From Saccharomycopsis phalli (taxonomy: Eukaryota; Ascomycota; Saccharomycetes; Ascoideales; Saccharomycopsidaceae), in NCBI GenBank assembly GCA_020342235.1, contig CP073218.1:620001-684000 (forward strand): DNA of 64,000 bases, read 5' to 3'. A program made the position numbers and the translations under genes. Below, in pieces: positions 50,104 to 59,112 of the stretch. A model generated the notes under the pieces. That model did not search any database. It had not been told where the DNA came from and saw nothing but the letters and a program-made list of their open reading frames with translations. Each line of letters starts with the position of its first letter. Within the stretch, counting starts at the first letter, position 1.

Positions 50104-53100
50104 TTATACCACGCCATTCAAGGCGAAATAACTCTCTGTATTTTCCGGATTGAATACCATGCCGCGCTGAATCATTCTCAACTCACCGGTACCAACATAC
50201 AACTGGGACAACTGCTTAGCGTTGATAATGGCCTGGGAAGAGGAGCCAATGACTGCGGCCATTTTTGCGTCCAAATGCTTCCAGATGGTGAAATCATTTG
50301 GGAATAACAATGCGTTTCTTTGCCAGACTTGCTTCTCGTCAATTTCCTGTGCATTTCTTTGCCAGGATTGCTTCTCGTCAATTTCCTGTAGCCGCTTGGT
50401 GACATGGATTGTGATTTCAGGCACCCGGTGATACGGGTCTTGGAGCAAGTCTTGCAACTTCAAGCCTTGAAGTTCTTCCTTGACGGCAACGAGCAATTGA
50501 TTATCGGCCTCCAAGATGCCAATGGCAGCAAGAGTTAGCACGATAATGAGCGACGAACCGTTGTTGGCAATGTATTCAAACAACTCGTCGAGGGCCGCTT
50601 GTTTTGTATCCTCGGCCCCAAAGTTGTACAACACCTGACAGATGAGGGTGACAAAGCTCTGTGCGCTGTTGGAATGATGGAGGATCGCCTTAAACTCCTC
50701 AATGGATGCTTCAAACTCACCAAGGAAGTAGTATGCGAGGCCGAGCACCGTGCGAGAAGACAAGACGCAGTCGATCATTTCTTGGGAAGGCTCGTCCAAG
50801 ATGGAAAGGGCAAACTGCGCGCCGTCGATGCACTCCTGGTACTGTTTCTGGGCCAAGCAGAATCTCGCAAGCTGAGTCTTTGCACGGGAAAACTTTGCGA
50901 GCACTGCTTCCGACTCTGATTCCTCATACTGAGTCTCGTAAATGTCGCACAAGCGCGAGGCGAGAGACTTTCCGGTGGCATAATCGCCCAATCTTTCGTA
51001 CAAGTCGCAGCTAATCTCCAACACCACTGGGTTCTGTGGGTACTGCTTGAGATATTTGCCCATGGCCTCACTGGCCATGGCAAGTTCCTGGGCCACAGAG
51101 ATGTCATTTTTGCTGTCACCATTTCCAATGCGAGACTTGCACACTGAGTATCCATACAAGAACTGTGCGAGCGGCGAACGGCCGTTGGAAAGAACGTATG
51201 CGTGAGCAAAGAGCCTGGCTGAGTCTGAGCTTCCAGCTGCGTCGGCAGCAAGAGCGTCGCCGATCCAGGACTTTGCCATTTCCGGCGACACGCTCTGGGC
51301 CTTGAGGAAGGTCTGCTGTGCCAACTCCAAGTCACCGTAGCGGAGGTACAACGACGCCAAGTTGCCCCATATTTTGCCGTTTCTGGAGTCCAAGGCAATG
51401 GCCTTGATGAAGCAGTGCTGGGCGATTCGTGGGTTTTTGACCAGCGACGCGACGCCCAAGGCGACCCAGGCTTCTGGATTTGTCGAGTCGAGCTGGAGGG
51501 ATTTCTGTAAGCAGCTGACGGCCAGATCCTGGAACTGTCTGGTGCCTGTGAGCCGAGCCACCTCCAATTGGCATAGACCGAGGTTGAAGTAACCGGTGGC
51601 CCGCTGGAGCTTTGCTGGGCCGGTTGCGGACACGGCGCAGTGGCCACAGAGCACAAGAAGATTGTACAATCCCTTGAGCCGGTCATGCTGGAAGAGGTCT
51701 GAGGTGGACTGGAGGGTGACGCCGTCGTCAAAGGGCTCTGATTTGACGAGCGACACGATGCGCAACAACTGTTCCACCGGGAGCAAGTCTAGCTTGGACT
51801 GGACCTTTAGGAACAAGCGCACGACGTCGATCAAGGACTTCCAGAGCAAGTCGCTTGTAGGGTTCAATGGCGCGGCTTGGGACATGTACTCGATGCTGCG
51901 GATCGCCGACTCGATTGCCCGTCCGTAGAACCCGCCATTGAAGTGGCTTACGGCCGAGTCGACGGTGGCTTGGTAAAGTGCCACCAAGACACACAATTCG
52001 CCCGGACGGGACTGGAGCACCGCTTGGAGGGTTTCTATTGCGGCTGCGTACTCCTGGATCAAGCCCTGGGTGACGCCAAGCAAGTATTTTGCGTGCCAGT
52101 TGTCCGGATCGATGCTTATGGCCCGGTTAAACACCTTGGTTGCAGATTCGAGCCGACCAAACAATAGGTACGCCTCGCCAAGCCCGACCCACGACTCGAC
52201 GTCGCCAATAGATAACCGGAGCGCCGACTGGAACCACTCGACGGCCTTTTCGCCGTTTTGGTTCTCCAAGGCCGCAATGCCCAACACCCGGTATGGCCAG
52301 GAGCCGTCTGCTTCCAAGCGCAAAAGCAGCCGTCTGGCCTTTTCCGAGGTTGCAATCCGCTCACAGAGAACTTCGGCGAGATCCCACTCGCCTCGCTTGG
52401 CAAAGTTTTCCACAAGAAACCTGCTGGCGTCGATTTCACTGGCGTCGAGCTCAAATGCTCGGTAGAAGCACTTGGTGGCACGCGTGTCGTCGTCGTAGTA
52501 TGTCAGGTAGATTGTGCCGAGCGATGTGTAGGCTGCGGCGTTGTTTTTGTTGGCTTTTAAGCTGCTCACGAGGTTTTGGTACGCACAAGCCACGAGCTGG
52601 GTGACATCTTTCAGTGCAATCTTGTCCAGCTGGGCGATATCTTTCAGTGGAGTCTCGTCCAGTGGAGTCTCGTCCAGTGGAGTCTTGTCCAGCTGGGCGA
52701 CATCTCCCAGTCCAATCTCATACAAATAACTCTGGGCAATACGGTACAACATCACCGAACGAAGCTCATACGAGTGAAAGTTTGTGCCAGTCGTCTGCTT
52801 CAAACAGAGCTCCAAGCCTCGTCGGCCAGCATGCAAGTCCCGCAACTGCACTTGGCACCACGACAAGGCAAGCAACGCCTTGCTATTGCTCGGATTCACG
52901 TCAACAACCTCCTGAAGCAACACCCGGGCCTCTTGCAACTTGCCTTGCGCCATAAACACCTCGCCCTTGCCGACCTTGGCGTCAATATTGCTTGGCGACT
53001 TGTCGAGCAACGAGTCATAGATCAACAACGCGCTGGAAAAGTTCTTGGGCACCTCGTGGTACGTGTATATCACCGCAAGCCGTAGCGTGAAAAACCGTCG

Positions 53101-54384
53101 CACATTCTCGTACGAAAACCCCGTCTGCTTCATGTTGCCAATGAGAATGTCAATACCCTTTTTGCACGTGGCCAACGCCTGGCTGTATTCTTGGAGATAA
53201 ATGTAGTACAAGCAGAGAATCTGGTGCGCAAGCAACAGCGTCTTGTTCTCGTCAAACCCAGTGATCATGAGCGTGAGAATCTCATTTGGCGAAATCGTCC
53301 CGGCCTCTGCTTCATTGGTAACCAAATTCGCCATCTCCAACTCCTTCTGAACTTTCCGTCGCGACTTCTTCTGCGCCTTGGCCTGCCGAGCATCAAGCTC
53401 CTCCTTCAATTGCTGCATTTTCCGAGAGTCAAATGGCGAAATGTCAGAGAGCGCAAACGCAAGCAAAATGTTCGCCAACCCACCCCCATAAAAGAGCCGG
53501 ATATACTCGCACATCTCCTGCTCATCAATATCCTCAAGCGTCGCATAATCCTTCAAGTCAAAGTACAACTTCCACGCAAACCCAGACTTGTGCTTCACCA
53601 CCACCATCCCACAAACCATGTCGTAAAACTCGCGCAGGTACGCCGTCTTGTCGTCGCCATTGGGCATCGTCTGTAACACCTGGTACCGGTACTTTACAAG
53701 ATCGTCCTCCAACGCCAGTCGCTTGTCATCGTCATGGGTATAATTGATCAAGAGATTGTAATACTGCACCACGTCAGACTGCGAAAAAACATGCCACCGG
53801 AACTCGTTCATCTTCTCATTGAACTCCGCCTTGTCATACTTCAATCGCAACACGTCCCGTTGCTTCTGGAGCACACTATTCTCAATGCTCAATGACACAT
53901 TGAGAAGCGATTGGAGCGCATCGTAACTGTTCATGATCATGTCCCCGCAATTCTCGCCCAACATCGTGCCTGGCACCAAATACTTGTAGTACTCCACCAT
54001 CACATCAGGCGACTCGTCCGTCATCTTCTTGACATACAATCTCACCTCCAGTGCCAACTGGCGAAGCTGCTCGGTCTCATGCAACTCAGTTAGAATCTCA
54101 GAATACTCTCCGCTAACCGACATGAACTTGTCCAAATCGCTCAGATGCCGCACCACCGAAAAATACCCCTTCCACGCATTCATGTTGCTGCCATCAATGT
54201 CAAGACACGCCTTCAATGTCCCTTCCGCATTGGCCACATCTTCTTTCAATATATACGCCTTGCCTAGCAATAAATACCCGTTTATACACTGCCGATCGCC
54301 CTCAATCACCCGCTTCAATATCCGTATCGCCTCATCCGGATCACTCTCCAAACAATTCTTGGCTGTCTTGAGTAACTTGGACAT
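50104..54384 (-). CDS. SKI3: Ski complex TPR subunit Ski3
   Basis: This 1426-residue protein, close in length to yeast Ski3 (1432), starts at ATG 54382-54384 (MSKLLKTAKNCLESDP). It is built almost entirely of tetratricopeptide repeats; clear ones include AYTSLGTIYLTYYDDDTRA, VLGIAALENQNGEKAVEWF, WVGLGEAYLLFGRLESATKV and IWGNLASLYLRYGDLELA. Ski3 is the scaffold of the Ski2-Ski3-Ski8 helicase that feeds mRNA into the cytoplasmic exosome. Two in-frame repeats are unusual: LDETP-type units near 52600-52710 and a duplicated 13-residue QEIDEKQxWQRNA block near 50310-50400. CTG codons are frequent in the first. Confidence 0.93.
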   Translation of the reverse strand: MSKLLKTAKNCLESDPDEAIRILKRVIEGDRQCINGYLLLGKAYILKEDVANAEGTLKACLDIDGSNMNAWKGYFSVVRHLSDLDKFMSVSGEYSEILTELHETEQLRQLALEVRLYVKKMTDESPDVMVEYYKYLVPGTMLGENCGDMIMNSYDALQSLLNVSLSIENSVLQKQRDVLRLKYDKAEFNEKMNEFRWHVFSQSDVVQYYNLLINYTHDDDKRLALEDDLVKYRYQVLQTMPNGDDKTAYLREFYDMVCGMVVVKHKSGFAWKLYFDLKDYATLEDIDEQEMCEYIRLFYGGGLANILLAFALSDISPFDSRKMQQLKEELDARQAKAQKKSRRKVQKELEMANLVTNEAEAGTISPNEILTLMITGFDENKTLLLAHQILCLYYIYLQEYSQALATCKKGIDILIGNMKQTGFSYENVRRFFTLRLAVIYTYHEVPKNFSSALLIYDSLLDKSPSNIDAKVGKGEVFMAQGKLQEARVLLQEVVDVNPSNSKALLALSWCQVQLRDLHAGRRGLELCLKQTTGTNFHSYELRSVMLYRIAQSYLYEIGLGDVAQLDKTPLDETPLDETPLKDIAQLDKIALKDVTQLVACAYQNLVSSLKANKNNAAAYTSLGTIYLTYYDDDTRATKCFYRAFELDASEIDASRFLVENFAKRGEWDLAEVLCERIATSEKARRLLLRLEADGSWPYRVLGIAALENQNGEKAVEWFQSALRLSIGDVESWVGLGEAYLLFGRLESATKVFNRAISIDPDNWHAKYLLGVTQGLIQEYAAAIETLQAVLQSRPGELCVLVALYQATVDSAVSHFNGGFYGRAIESAIRSIEYMSQAAPLNPTSDLLWKSLIDVVRLFLKVQSKLDLLPVEQLLRIVSLVKSEPFDDGVTLQSTSDLFQHDRLKGLYNLLVLCGHCAVSATGPAKLQRATGYFNLGLCQLEVARLTGTRQFQDLAVSCLQKSLQLDSTNPEAWVALGVASLVKNPRIAQHCFIKAIALDSRNGKIWGNLASLYLRYGDLELAQQTFLKAQSVSPEMAKSWIGDALAADAAGSSDSARLFAHAYVLSNGRSPLAQFLYGYSVCKSRIGNGDSKNDISVAQELAMASEAMGKYLKQYPQNPVVLEISCDLYERLGDYATGKSLASRLCDIYETQYEESESEAVLAKFSRAKTQLARFCLAQKQYQECIDGAQFALSILDEPSQEMIDCVLSSRTVLGLAYYFLGEFEASIEEFKAILHHSNSAQSFVTLICQVLYNFGAEDTKQAALDELFEYIANNGSSLIIVLTLAAIGILEADNQLLVAVKEELQGLKLQDLLQDPYHRVPEITIHVTKRLQEIDEKQSWQRNAQEIDEKQVWQRNALLFPNDFTIWKHLDAKMAAVIGSSSQAIINAKQLSQLYVGTGELRMIQRGMVFNPENTESYFALNGVV
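52600..52715 (-). repeat. 15-bp in-frame repeat in SKI3 (LDETP units)
   Basis: Units of GACGAGACTCCACTG and GTCCAGCTGGGCGACATCTT (plus strand) alternate, encoding DETPL / DKIAL / KDIAQ stretches between TPR motifs. Confidence 0.75.
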
Positions 54385-54539
54385 GGAATGATGAAAAATC
54401 AATCAAGAAAAATGCTTTTCCACCACAGTACTGCAACGCTTACAACAAAACCAAGACCTGGGACAAGTCTCATACAAATATTATTAACCTCATTTTAATC
54501 GTCACGTCTCAAAACTGAATAATAATTCGGGATTATAGT

Positions 54540-54607
54540 CACGTGATTGCGGTTTTTATATCTCTACAGCGATTTCCTAGGTCCATCTCAATTTGGTTGG
54601 TCACGTG
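54540..54607. promoter_or_regulatory. Two CACGTG sites in the SKI3 / MLC2 promoter
   Basis: CACGTG at 54540-54545 (GTCACGTGATT) and 54602-54607 (GGTCACGTGATCACG) in the 268-bp divergent promoter. Confidence 0.5.
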
Positions 54608-54652
54608 ATCACGGCTGTTGTTTTAAACTGCTACTACCTCTTTTGAATCATC

Positions 54653-55273
54653 ATGGTTAAAAAGAGAAGTAAGCTGCCAAAGAAAGAGGCAATAGTAAAA
54701 GATAACAGTTTGGAAGATGAATCAAAGGATAACCCAACTCAGTTGAATTATACAAAACCTTCAAAGAGCCAGGGAACAAACCGGAAAGTGAGCCAGGAAA
54801 GAAAGGCGTCAGGGGTATATTCACAGCTTACGCAAGAGCAGATTAGTGTGCTAAGGGAGTCATTTGCTCTAATAGATGACGATAACGACGGAATAATATC
54901 TGACGAGGACTTGACCAATGCGTTCCAGCTCATCAACAAAAATATCACTGCTGAAGAACGGCAAGAGATGTTTGCCCAAGTGCAAGATCCACTAGCCTTT
55001 GGCGGGTTTTTAAGCTCGTTGGCCGGCAAGTTGGGGGAATTATCGACACGGCAGGAGCTCATGACGGCTTTTGAAGTGTTTAATAGTGACGCCGGTGTTG
55101 GTGAAGAAAAACAAGAGCTTAGGTGTGACGTGAAAGAGTTGAAGGAGAGCTTGTTGTTGGCTGGAATGACTGAAGAGGAGATTGAAGCGTCCTTGAAGAG
55201 CTTTATGAAGACTGAGATGGATGGCAAGGAACTATTCTTGGCTGAACGGTTTGTCAATACCGTGAGGGATTGA
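54653..55273 (+). CDS. MLC2: Myosin II regulatory light chain
   Basis: This 206-residue EF-hand protein has a canonical first loop DDDNDGIISDED near residues 75-86, while the later EF-hands are degenerate. This is the regulatory light chain pattern. A Ser in a basic context before it (RKASGVYSQLT) matches the position of the myosin light chain kinase site. The 45-residue N-terminal extension is Lys-rich. Mlc2 binds the second IQ motif of Myo1 at the bud neck and aids actomyosin ring disassembly. Calmodulin-like or essential light chain identity is less likely given the N-terminal phosphosite. The CTG near residue 6 gives KRSK-(Leu or Ser)-PKK. Confidence 0.8.
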   Translation: MVKKRSKLPKKEAIVKDNSLEDESKDNPTQLNYTKPSKSQGTNRKVSQERKASGVYSQLTQEQISVLRESFALIDDDNDGIISDEDLTNAFQLINKNITAEERQEMFAQVQDPLAFGGFLSSLAGKLGELSTRQELMTAFEVFNSDAGVGEEKQELRCDVKELKESLLLAGMTEEEIEASLKSFMKTEMDGKELFLAERFVNTVRD

Positions 55274-55725
55274 AAACAATGTGGTAAATGTGCAAAAATC
55301 GGAGGGCTCCCTTTGGCAAATTACATTACAACAATCCTTGGGTTGGTGCAGTGGGTCACTCTGACATAAAGTAGGAAGAGAGTTATCCGAAAGTAATGGA
55401 ACGCAGACAAACTTTGGAAACAATAGAGAGGCTAGCTAGTGTGACGTGTAGCATGTGTTCATAAATGGAAAAGCTGGGATGCCGTAACTATGTGTGTCTG
55501 AAAATGTCTTAGGTAACGAGTAATAAGGCAGCAAAATGTGTCGAGGAATTTTGAATTTAAAAGTGTCTTGCCAACGGCTATCTTACAATGTTAATCCCTG
55601 ACGTATAATTAATAATATAAAATCCAACCCGAAAAAAATTGTTTATAATACAAATATAGCTGGGGAGGAAACTGTCCGGTGAGCATTTGCCTAGTTTCAC
55701 ACCTTTGGTATCGTTTTCTCCATTT
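55274..55725. other. Convergent intergenic region MLC2 / PZF1
   Basis: This 452 bp AT-rich region has no open frame or repeat of note. Confidence 0.5.
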
Positions 55726-57270
55726 CTATATTGTGTCTTTATCGTCGACTTTTTGCATCTCTTGATGTATGTGATTTTCCTTTATATTCACATTGGTTGT
55801 CTCCCTTTTTGACCCTGACCTTGACTTTTTTTCTGACTCTGAATATTTCTCCTCCTCGTCCTTTTCCTCGTCCTTTTCCTCGTCTTTTTTCTTGTTCCTC
55901 TCTTTATCCTTCTCTTCCTTCGTTTTCTCCTTCTCTTCCTTCTCTTCCTTCTCTTCCTTCTCTTCCTTCTCTTCCTTCTCTTCCTTCTCTTCCTTCTCTT
56001 CCTTCTCTTCCTTCTCTTCCTTCTCTTCCTTCTCTTCCTTCTCTTCCTTCTCTTCCTTCTCTTCCTTCTCTTCCTTCTCTTCCTTCTCTTCCTTCGTTTT
56101 CTCCTTCTCCCTCATTGCCCTTTTAATCCTACACGACTTCAAATGCCGCTCCAAATCGTACTGCCTCTTAAACATTCTCAGACACCCATTGGTACACTTA
56201 ATTTCCTTGTCAAGCTTGCTCCCGTGGAAAGCAATCACGTCAAGAATAGACTTGCGATTCAACAACGCACCAAGACTCCCCCTGGGCGTAATCCCCTCGT
56301 CACTCACTTCCTCCTCCGTCTCATCGTCATCCGGTTTCACTGGGTTTGCAATCTCCTTGTCGGGGCTCACCAAACTGCTCGGCAAGATAATGTCCGAGTG
56401 CGCGTCCCTGTAATGTTCCAACAAGTTCTGTTGCTTTGCAAACGTACTGGGACATGCCTTACAGTTCCAGATACGGATGATTCTCGACTCGTCGTGAATA
56501 ATCATGTGCATTCGAAGACCCGACTCGCCCACACAATGCTTGCCACAAACCTCGCACCGGACCTTTGGATGGTCTGTCTTGATATGCAACTGGAGCGCAC
56601 TCCAAGTCTTGAACATGTGGACACAGTTTGTGTAGGAGCACTGGTACTGGGGAACTGAGCCATGGGCCTTTTCCCGGTGGTTGGCAAGTCTGTACGGCCG
56701 ATTATACACCTTGCCGCAGTCTTTACACGTGAGCTTGTTTTCATGCACTGCCAAGATGTGGTTCTTGAGCTGGTTGTTCTTGTAGAAGGACAAGTCGCAG
56801 TTTTCAAACGGACACTTGAACGACTTCAGGTGGGTCACTTCGTGACGCCGGAGATGCTGCTTGGTATTCACGCCCTTTCCGCATATCCCGCATTTGAACG
56901 GCTTTTCCTCACCCGTCTTGTGCGACATCAAATGGGCATCCAAATGCGACTGTCGTAGAAACGCCTTGGCACAGTGATCACACTTGAACGGACGGATATT
57001 TTCGTGGCTCCGTTTGTGCTGCTCGAGCAACGACGGCTTGCTGTACGACTTGCCGCACTCCAAAAACTGGCACATGTATTTCTTGGTCCGAGAACTAGAT
57101 GACGATCGCGATGAACAGGCCGATGAGGTCCGTGAAGAATATGGACTTCCAGTAAGTGAGGATACGGCCGAAGAGCTGATGGACACTTCCTCTGCTAGCT
57201 GCACATCCAAGTCGAGATTGGGTTTTTTGCTCGTCCTCGTATCTTGTTCATCCCACCTTCTCTTGTTCAT
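55726..57270 (-). CDS. PZF1: Transcription factor TFIIIA
   Basis: This 514-residue protein has nine C2H2-type zinc fingers: eight in tandem (about residues 65-295, starting MCQFLECGKSYSKPSLLEQH) and a ninth after a spacer (CTNGCLRMFKRQYDLERH, ending in Cys). Yeast TFIIIA has the same eight-plus-one layout with a spacer before finger nine. It binds the 5S rRNA gene and 5S rRNA and recruits TFIIIC and Pol III. The C-terminus is unusual: about 18-20 perfect Glu-Glu-Lys-type repeats from a 9-bp minisatellite, flanked on both sides by KTKEEK. It diverges from RPO26 over 184 bases. Confidence 0.92.
   Translation of the reverse strand: MNKRRWDEQDTRTSKKPNLDLDVQLAEEVSISSSAVSSLTGSPYSSRTSSACSSRSSSSSRTKKYMCQFLECGKSYSKPSLLEQHKRSHENIRPFKCDHCAKAFLRQSHLDAHLMSHKTGEEKPFKCGICGKGVNTKQHLRRHEVTHLKSFKCPFENCDLSFYKNNQLKNHILAVHENKLTCKDCGKVYNRPYRLANHREKAHGSVPQYQCSYTNCVHMFKTWSALQLHIKTDHPKVRCEVCGKHCVGESGLRMHMIIHDESRIIRIWNCKACPSTFAKQQNLLEHYRDAHSDIILPSSLVSPDKEIANPVKPDDDETEEEVSDEGITPRGSLGALLNRKSILDVIAFHGSKLDKEIKCTNGCLRMFKRQYDLERHLKSCRIKRAMREKEKTKEEKEEKEEKEEKEEKEEKEEKEEKEEKEEKEEKEEKEEKEEKEEKEEKEEKEEKEKTKEEKDKERNKKKDEEKDEEKDEEEKYSESEKKSRSGSKRETTNVNIKENHIHQEMQKVDDKDTI
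55931..56092 (-). repeat. Perfect 9-bp minisatellite (EEK repeat) in PZF1
   Basis: Eighteen perfect copies of TTCTCTTCC (plus strand). The array is pure polypyrimidine/polypurine with mirror symmetry, the type that can form triplex DNA. Both ends are bordered by CGTTTTCTCC or its neighbour. Confidence 0.92.
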
Positions 57271-57330
57271 TGCAAGACCATTTGAATAATTTTTTTTTTT
57301 TTTCTTGCCCTTGCAAAATGCCCTCGGGCT

Positions 57331-57415
57331 CGCTTACGTAAGCGTACTTAGTCAGTGATCACCGTAGCGTGCTTAGTCAGTGATTACTGTAGCGTGCTTA
57401 GTCAGTGATTACTGC
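57331..57415. promoter_or_regulatory. bZIP-type site cluster in the PZF1 / RPO26 promoter
   Basis: A perfect palindrome CGCTTACGTAAGCG (57331-57344) contains TTACGTAA, a Yap-type site. It overlaps a 25-bp unit repeated three times (57341-57415), each with TTAGTCA (57348, 57373, 57398; complement TGACTAA, also a Yap/AP-1-like site). Confidence 0.6.
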
Positions 57416-57454
57416 AGATTTAGCGTTTTCAAAAATTTCCAAACACCGCTCATT

Positions 57455-57913
57455 ATGTCTGATACAGAAGAAAAGTAAGTAAATTGTGTTTCACGGGTTT
57501 TTTTGAACAATTCTAACGACAGTTTTGGTGGTGACGATGCAGGAAACTTTGACGAGGCCCAATTTTCCGATGAGGATTTCACCGAGCCGCCAAAGAAAGA
57601 GAACGAAGAGGAGACTGAATTTTCCAGCGACGTGCAAAAGAGAACGTTAAAGGACCTTGCAATCCCAAAGGAAAAGCGGATCACCACGCCCTACATGACG
57701 AAATACGAGCGGGCCCGAATTTTGGGTACCAGGGCTCTTCAAATATCCATGAATGCTCCTGCGTTGGTGGATATCGAGGGAGAAACCGACCCGCTCCAAA
57801 TAGCAATGAAGGAGTTGGCACAGAGAAAAATCCCGTTGGTGATCCGGCGCTATTTGCCCGATGCCAGTTACGAGGACTGGGGGTGTGACGAGTTGATTGT
57901 CGATCAGTTTTAG
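57455..57913 (+). CDS. RPO26: RNA polymerase I/II/III common subunit Rpb6, one intron
   Basis: Exon 1 (57455-57474) encodes MSDTEE plus two bases. A 48-base intron (57475-57522) follows, and exon 2 (57523-57913) continues as [10 protein letters not shown]. The joined protein has 136 residues. The C-terminal core is nearly invariant: [52 protein letters not shown]. The N-terminus is acidic as in the family. Rpb6 is shared by all three nuclear polymerases and stabilises the clamp. Sharing a promoter with TFIIIA fits coordinated control of transcription machinery. Confidence 0.96.
57475..57522 (+). other. Spliceosomal intron of RPO26, 48 bases
   Basis: Donor GTAAGT at 57475, branch site TTCTAAC at 57511-57517, acceptor AG at 57521-57522. 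The branch adenine is only about six bases from the acceptor end. Confidence 0.92.
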
Positions 57914-58038
57914 AGGAGGACCTAATGTAAGATAGTTCTAGTGTGTGTAGTCCTTTTACGGGTATTTAGAACCGCGACAAGTGTCGCTGTCGTCGTAGTT
58001 TACAGTGGGGTATAACTGTTTATGTATTATTATATGCA

Positions 58039-59112
58039 TTAGAGTTCATCGGCAAATGGCAACACCGAGGTGTTTCCAACAGCAGCATATGAAAATTCGC
58101 CCAAGGAAAAGCTGGAGACGTCCTTGGCAGACAACTCACCAACCAATGGCGAAGCCTCGGAAGCAAGAGCCAAGTTGGTGTTGGCCAATTCCACAAACTC
58201 GCTCAAGGAGACCTCTTTCTTCAAGGCCGCAGTTATCGCCTTGATCGAGTCGGCAACAGCAAAAGCAGAGTCGTTGGTCACGCTCACAGAAAACAATCCC
58301 ACGTCGCTGTGTCTGTCAAGAGTGGCCTTGGCCTCTGGGAAGGTGCTGTTGACATAAGTAGCCACGGTTGCGTACAAGCCAAACTCCTCTGGTTTCACGG
58401 CAACACCAATGGCAGCAGTAGAAGCACCGGTGGCTCTGTGTCTGTTTTCGTGGCCGCTGAAGGTAGCAAGCTTCGACTCCAACTTGGATCCTGCTGGCAA
58501 GTCGTAGAACGAGGATCCATCAATGAACTTGTTCAAGTCGGCCTCGTTAACTCCAGAGGCAATGATTTCAACGTTGGCTTTGGTGTAGGCGTCGGCAGCA
58601 AGCTTCTGGACATCCTCCAAGGTCGATCTGGAAACCCCGTCGTACAACAATGGCTTCCCCAAGCCATCTCTAAACACCAAGTTGTACAAAGACTCTTTGG
58701 CAACGTAAGCTGGGTCAGAGCTGGCAACAAGGTAGTCATGCTGAGCAGCTGGAAGAACCACCTCGTCGTACTCGTGGACCTTGAATTGCGTCCCCGAGAT
58801 AATGTCAGCCAACGAATTGACAAAATATGGCAAGTCCTCTTTTTGGAAGTCCGCAGCCAAGACAATAGCATCCCTGGTGATTTGGGAGCTGTAGTATCCA
58901 CCCAAGAGCTCCGACTCTCTTGCAAATCTAAGCGCCGACTTCTTGGTGGTGTTTTGGAAGTTGAATCTCGACAACAAGTGTGCACTACCACACTTGTATG
59001 GGTATCTGGACCCAGCATTGACTTTGACAATCAACTTGGAAAGATGTCCTTGCGAGTCATTGGCAGTGACTTTCAAGCCATTAACGGCAGTAGAATACGA
59101 ACGGCGAAACAT
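58039..59112 (-). CDS. QCR2: Ubiquinol-cytochrome c reductase core protein 2
   Basis: This 357-residue M16-family protein starts MFRRSYSTAVNGLKVTAND, a mitochondrial presequence. It has no zinc HxxEH motif, which separates it from the processing peptidase and Qcr1. Family landmarks include GSRYPYKCGSAHLLSRFNFQ-like text and the Gly-rich end. Qcr2 is a core subunit of respiratory complex III on the matrix side of the inner membrane. Length matches yeast Qcr2 (368). The ATG is at 59110-59112; CACGTG lies at 59203-59208, about 90 bases upstream. Confidence 0.94.
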   Translation of the reverse strand: MFRRSYSTAVNGLKVTANDSQGHLSKLIVKVNAGSRYPYKCGSAHLLSRFNFQNTTKKSALRFARESELLGGYYSSQITRDAIVLAADFQKEDLPYFVNSLADIISGTQFKVHEYDEVVLPAAQHDYLVASSDPAYVAKESLYNLVFRDGLGKPLLYDGVSRSTLEDVQKLAADAYTKANVEIIASGVNEADLNKFIDGSSFYDLPAGSKLESKLATFSGHENRHRATGASTAAIGVAVKPEEFGLYATVATYVNSTFPEAKATLDRHSDVGLFSVSVTNDSAFAVADSIKAITAALKKEVSLSEFVELANTNLALASEASPLVGELSAKDVSSFSLGEFSYAAVGNTSVLPFADEL

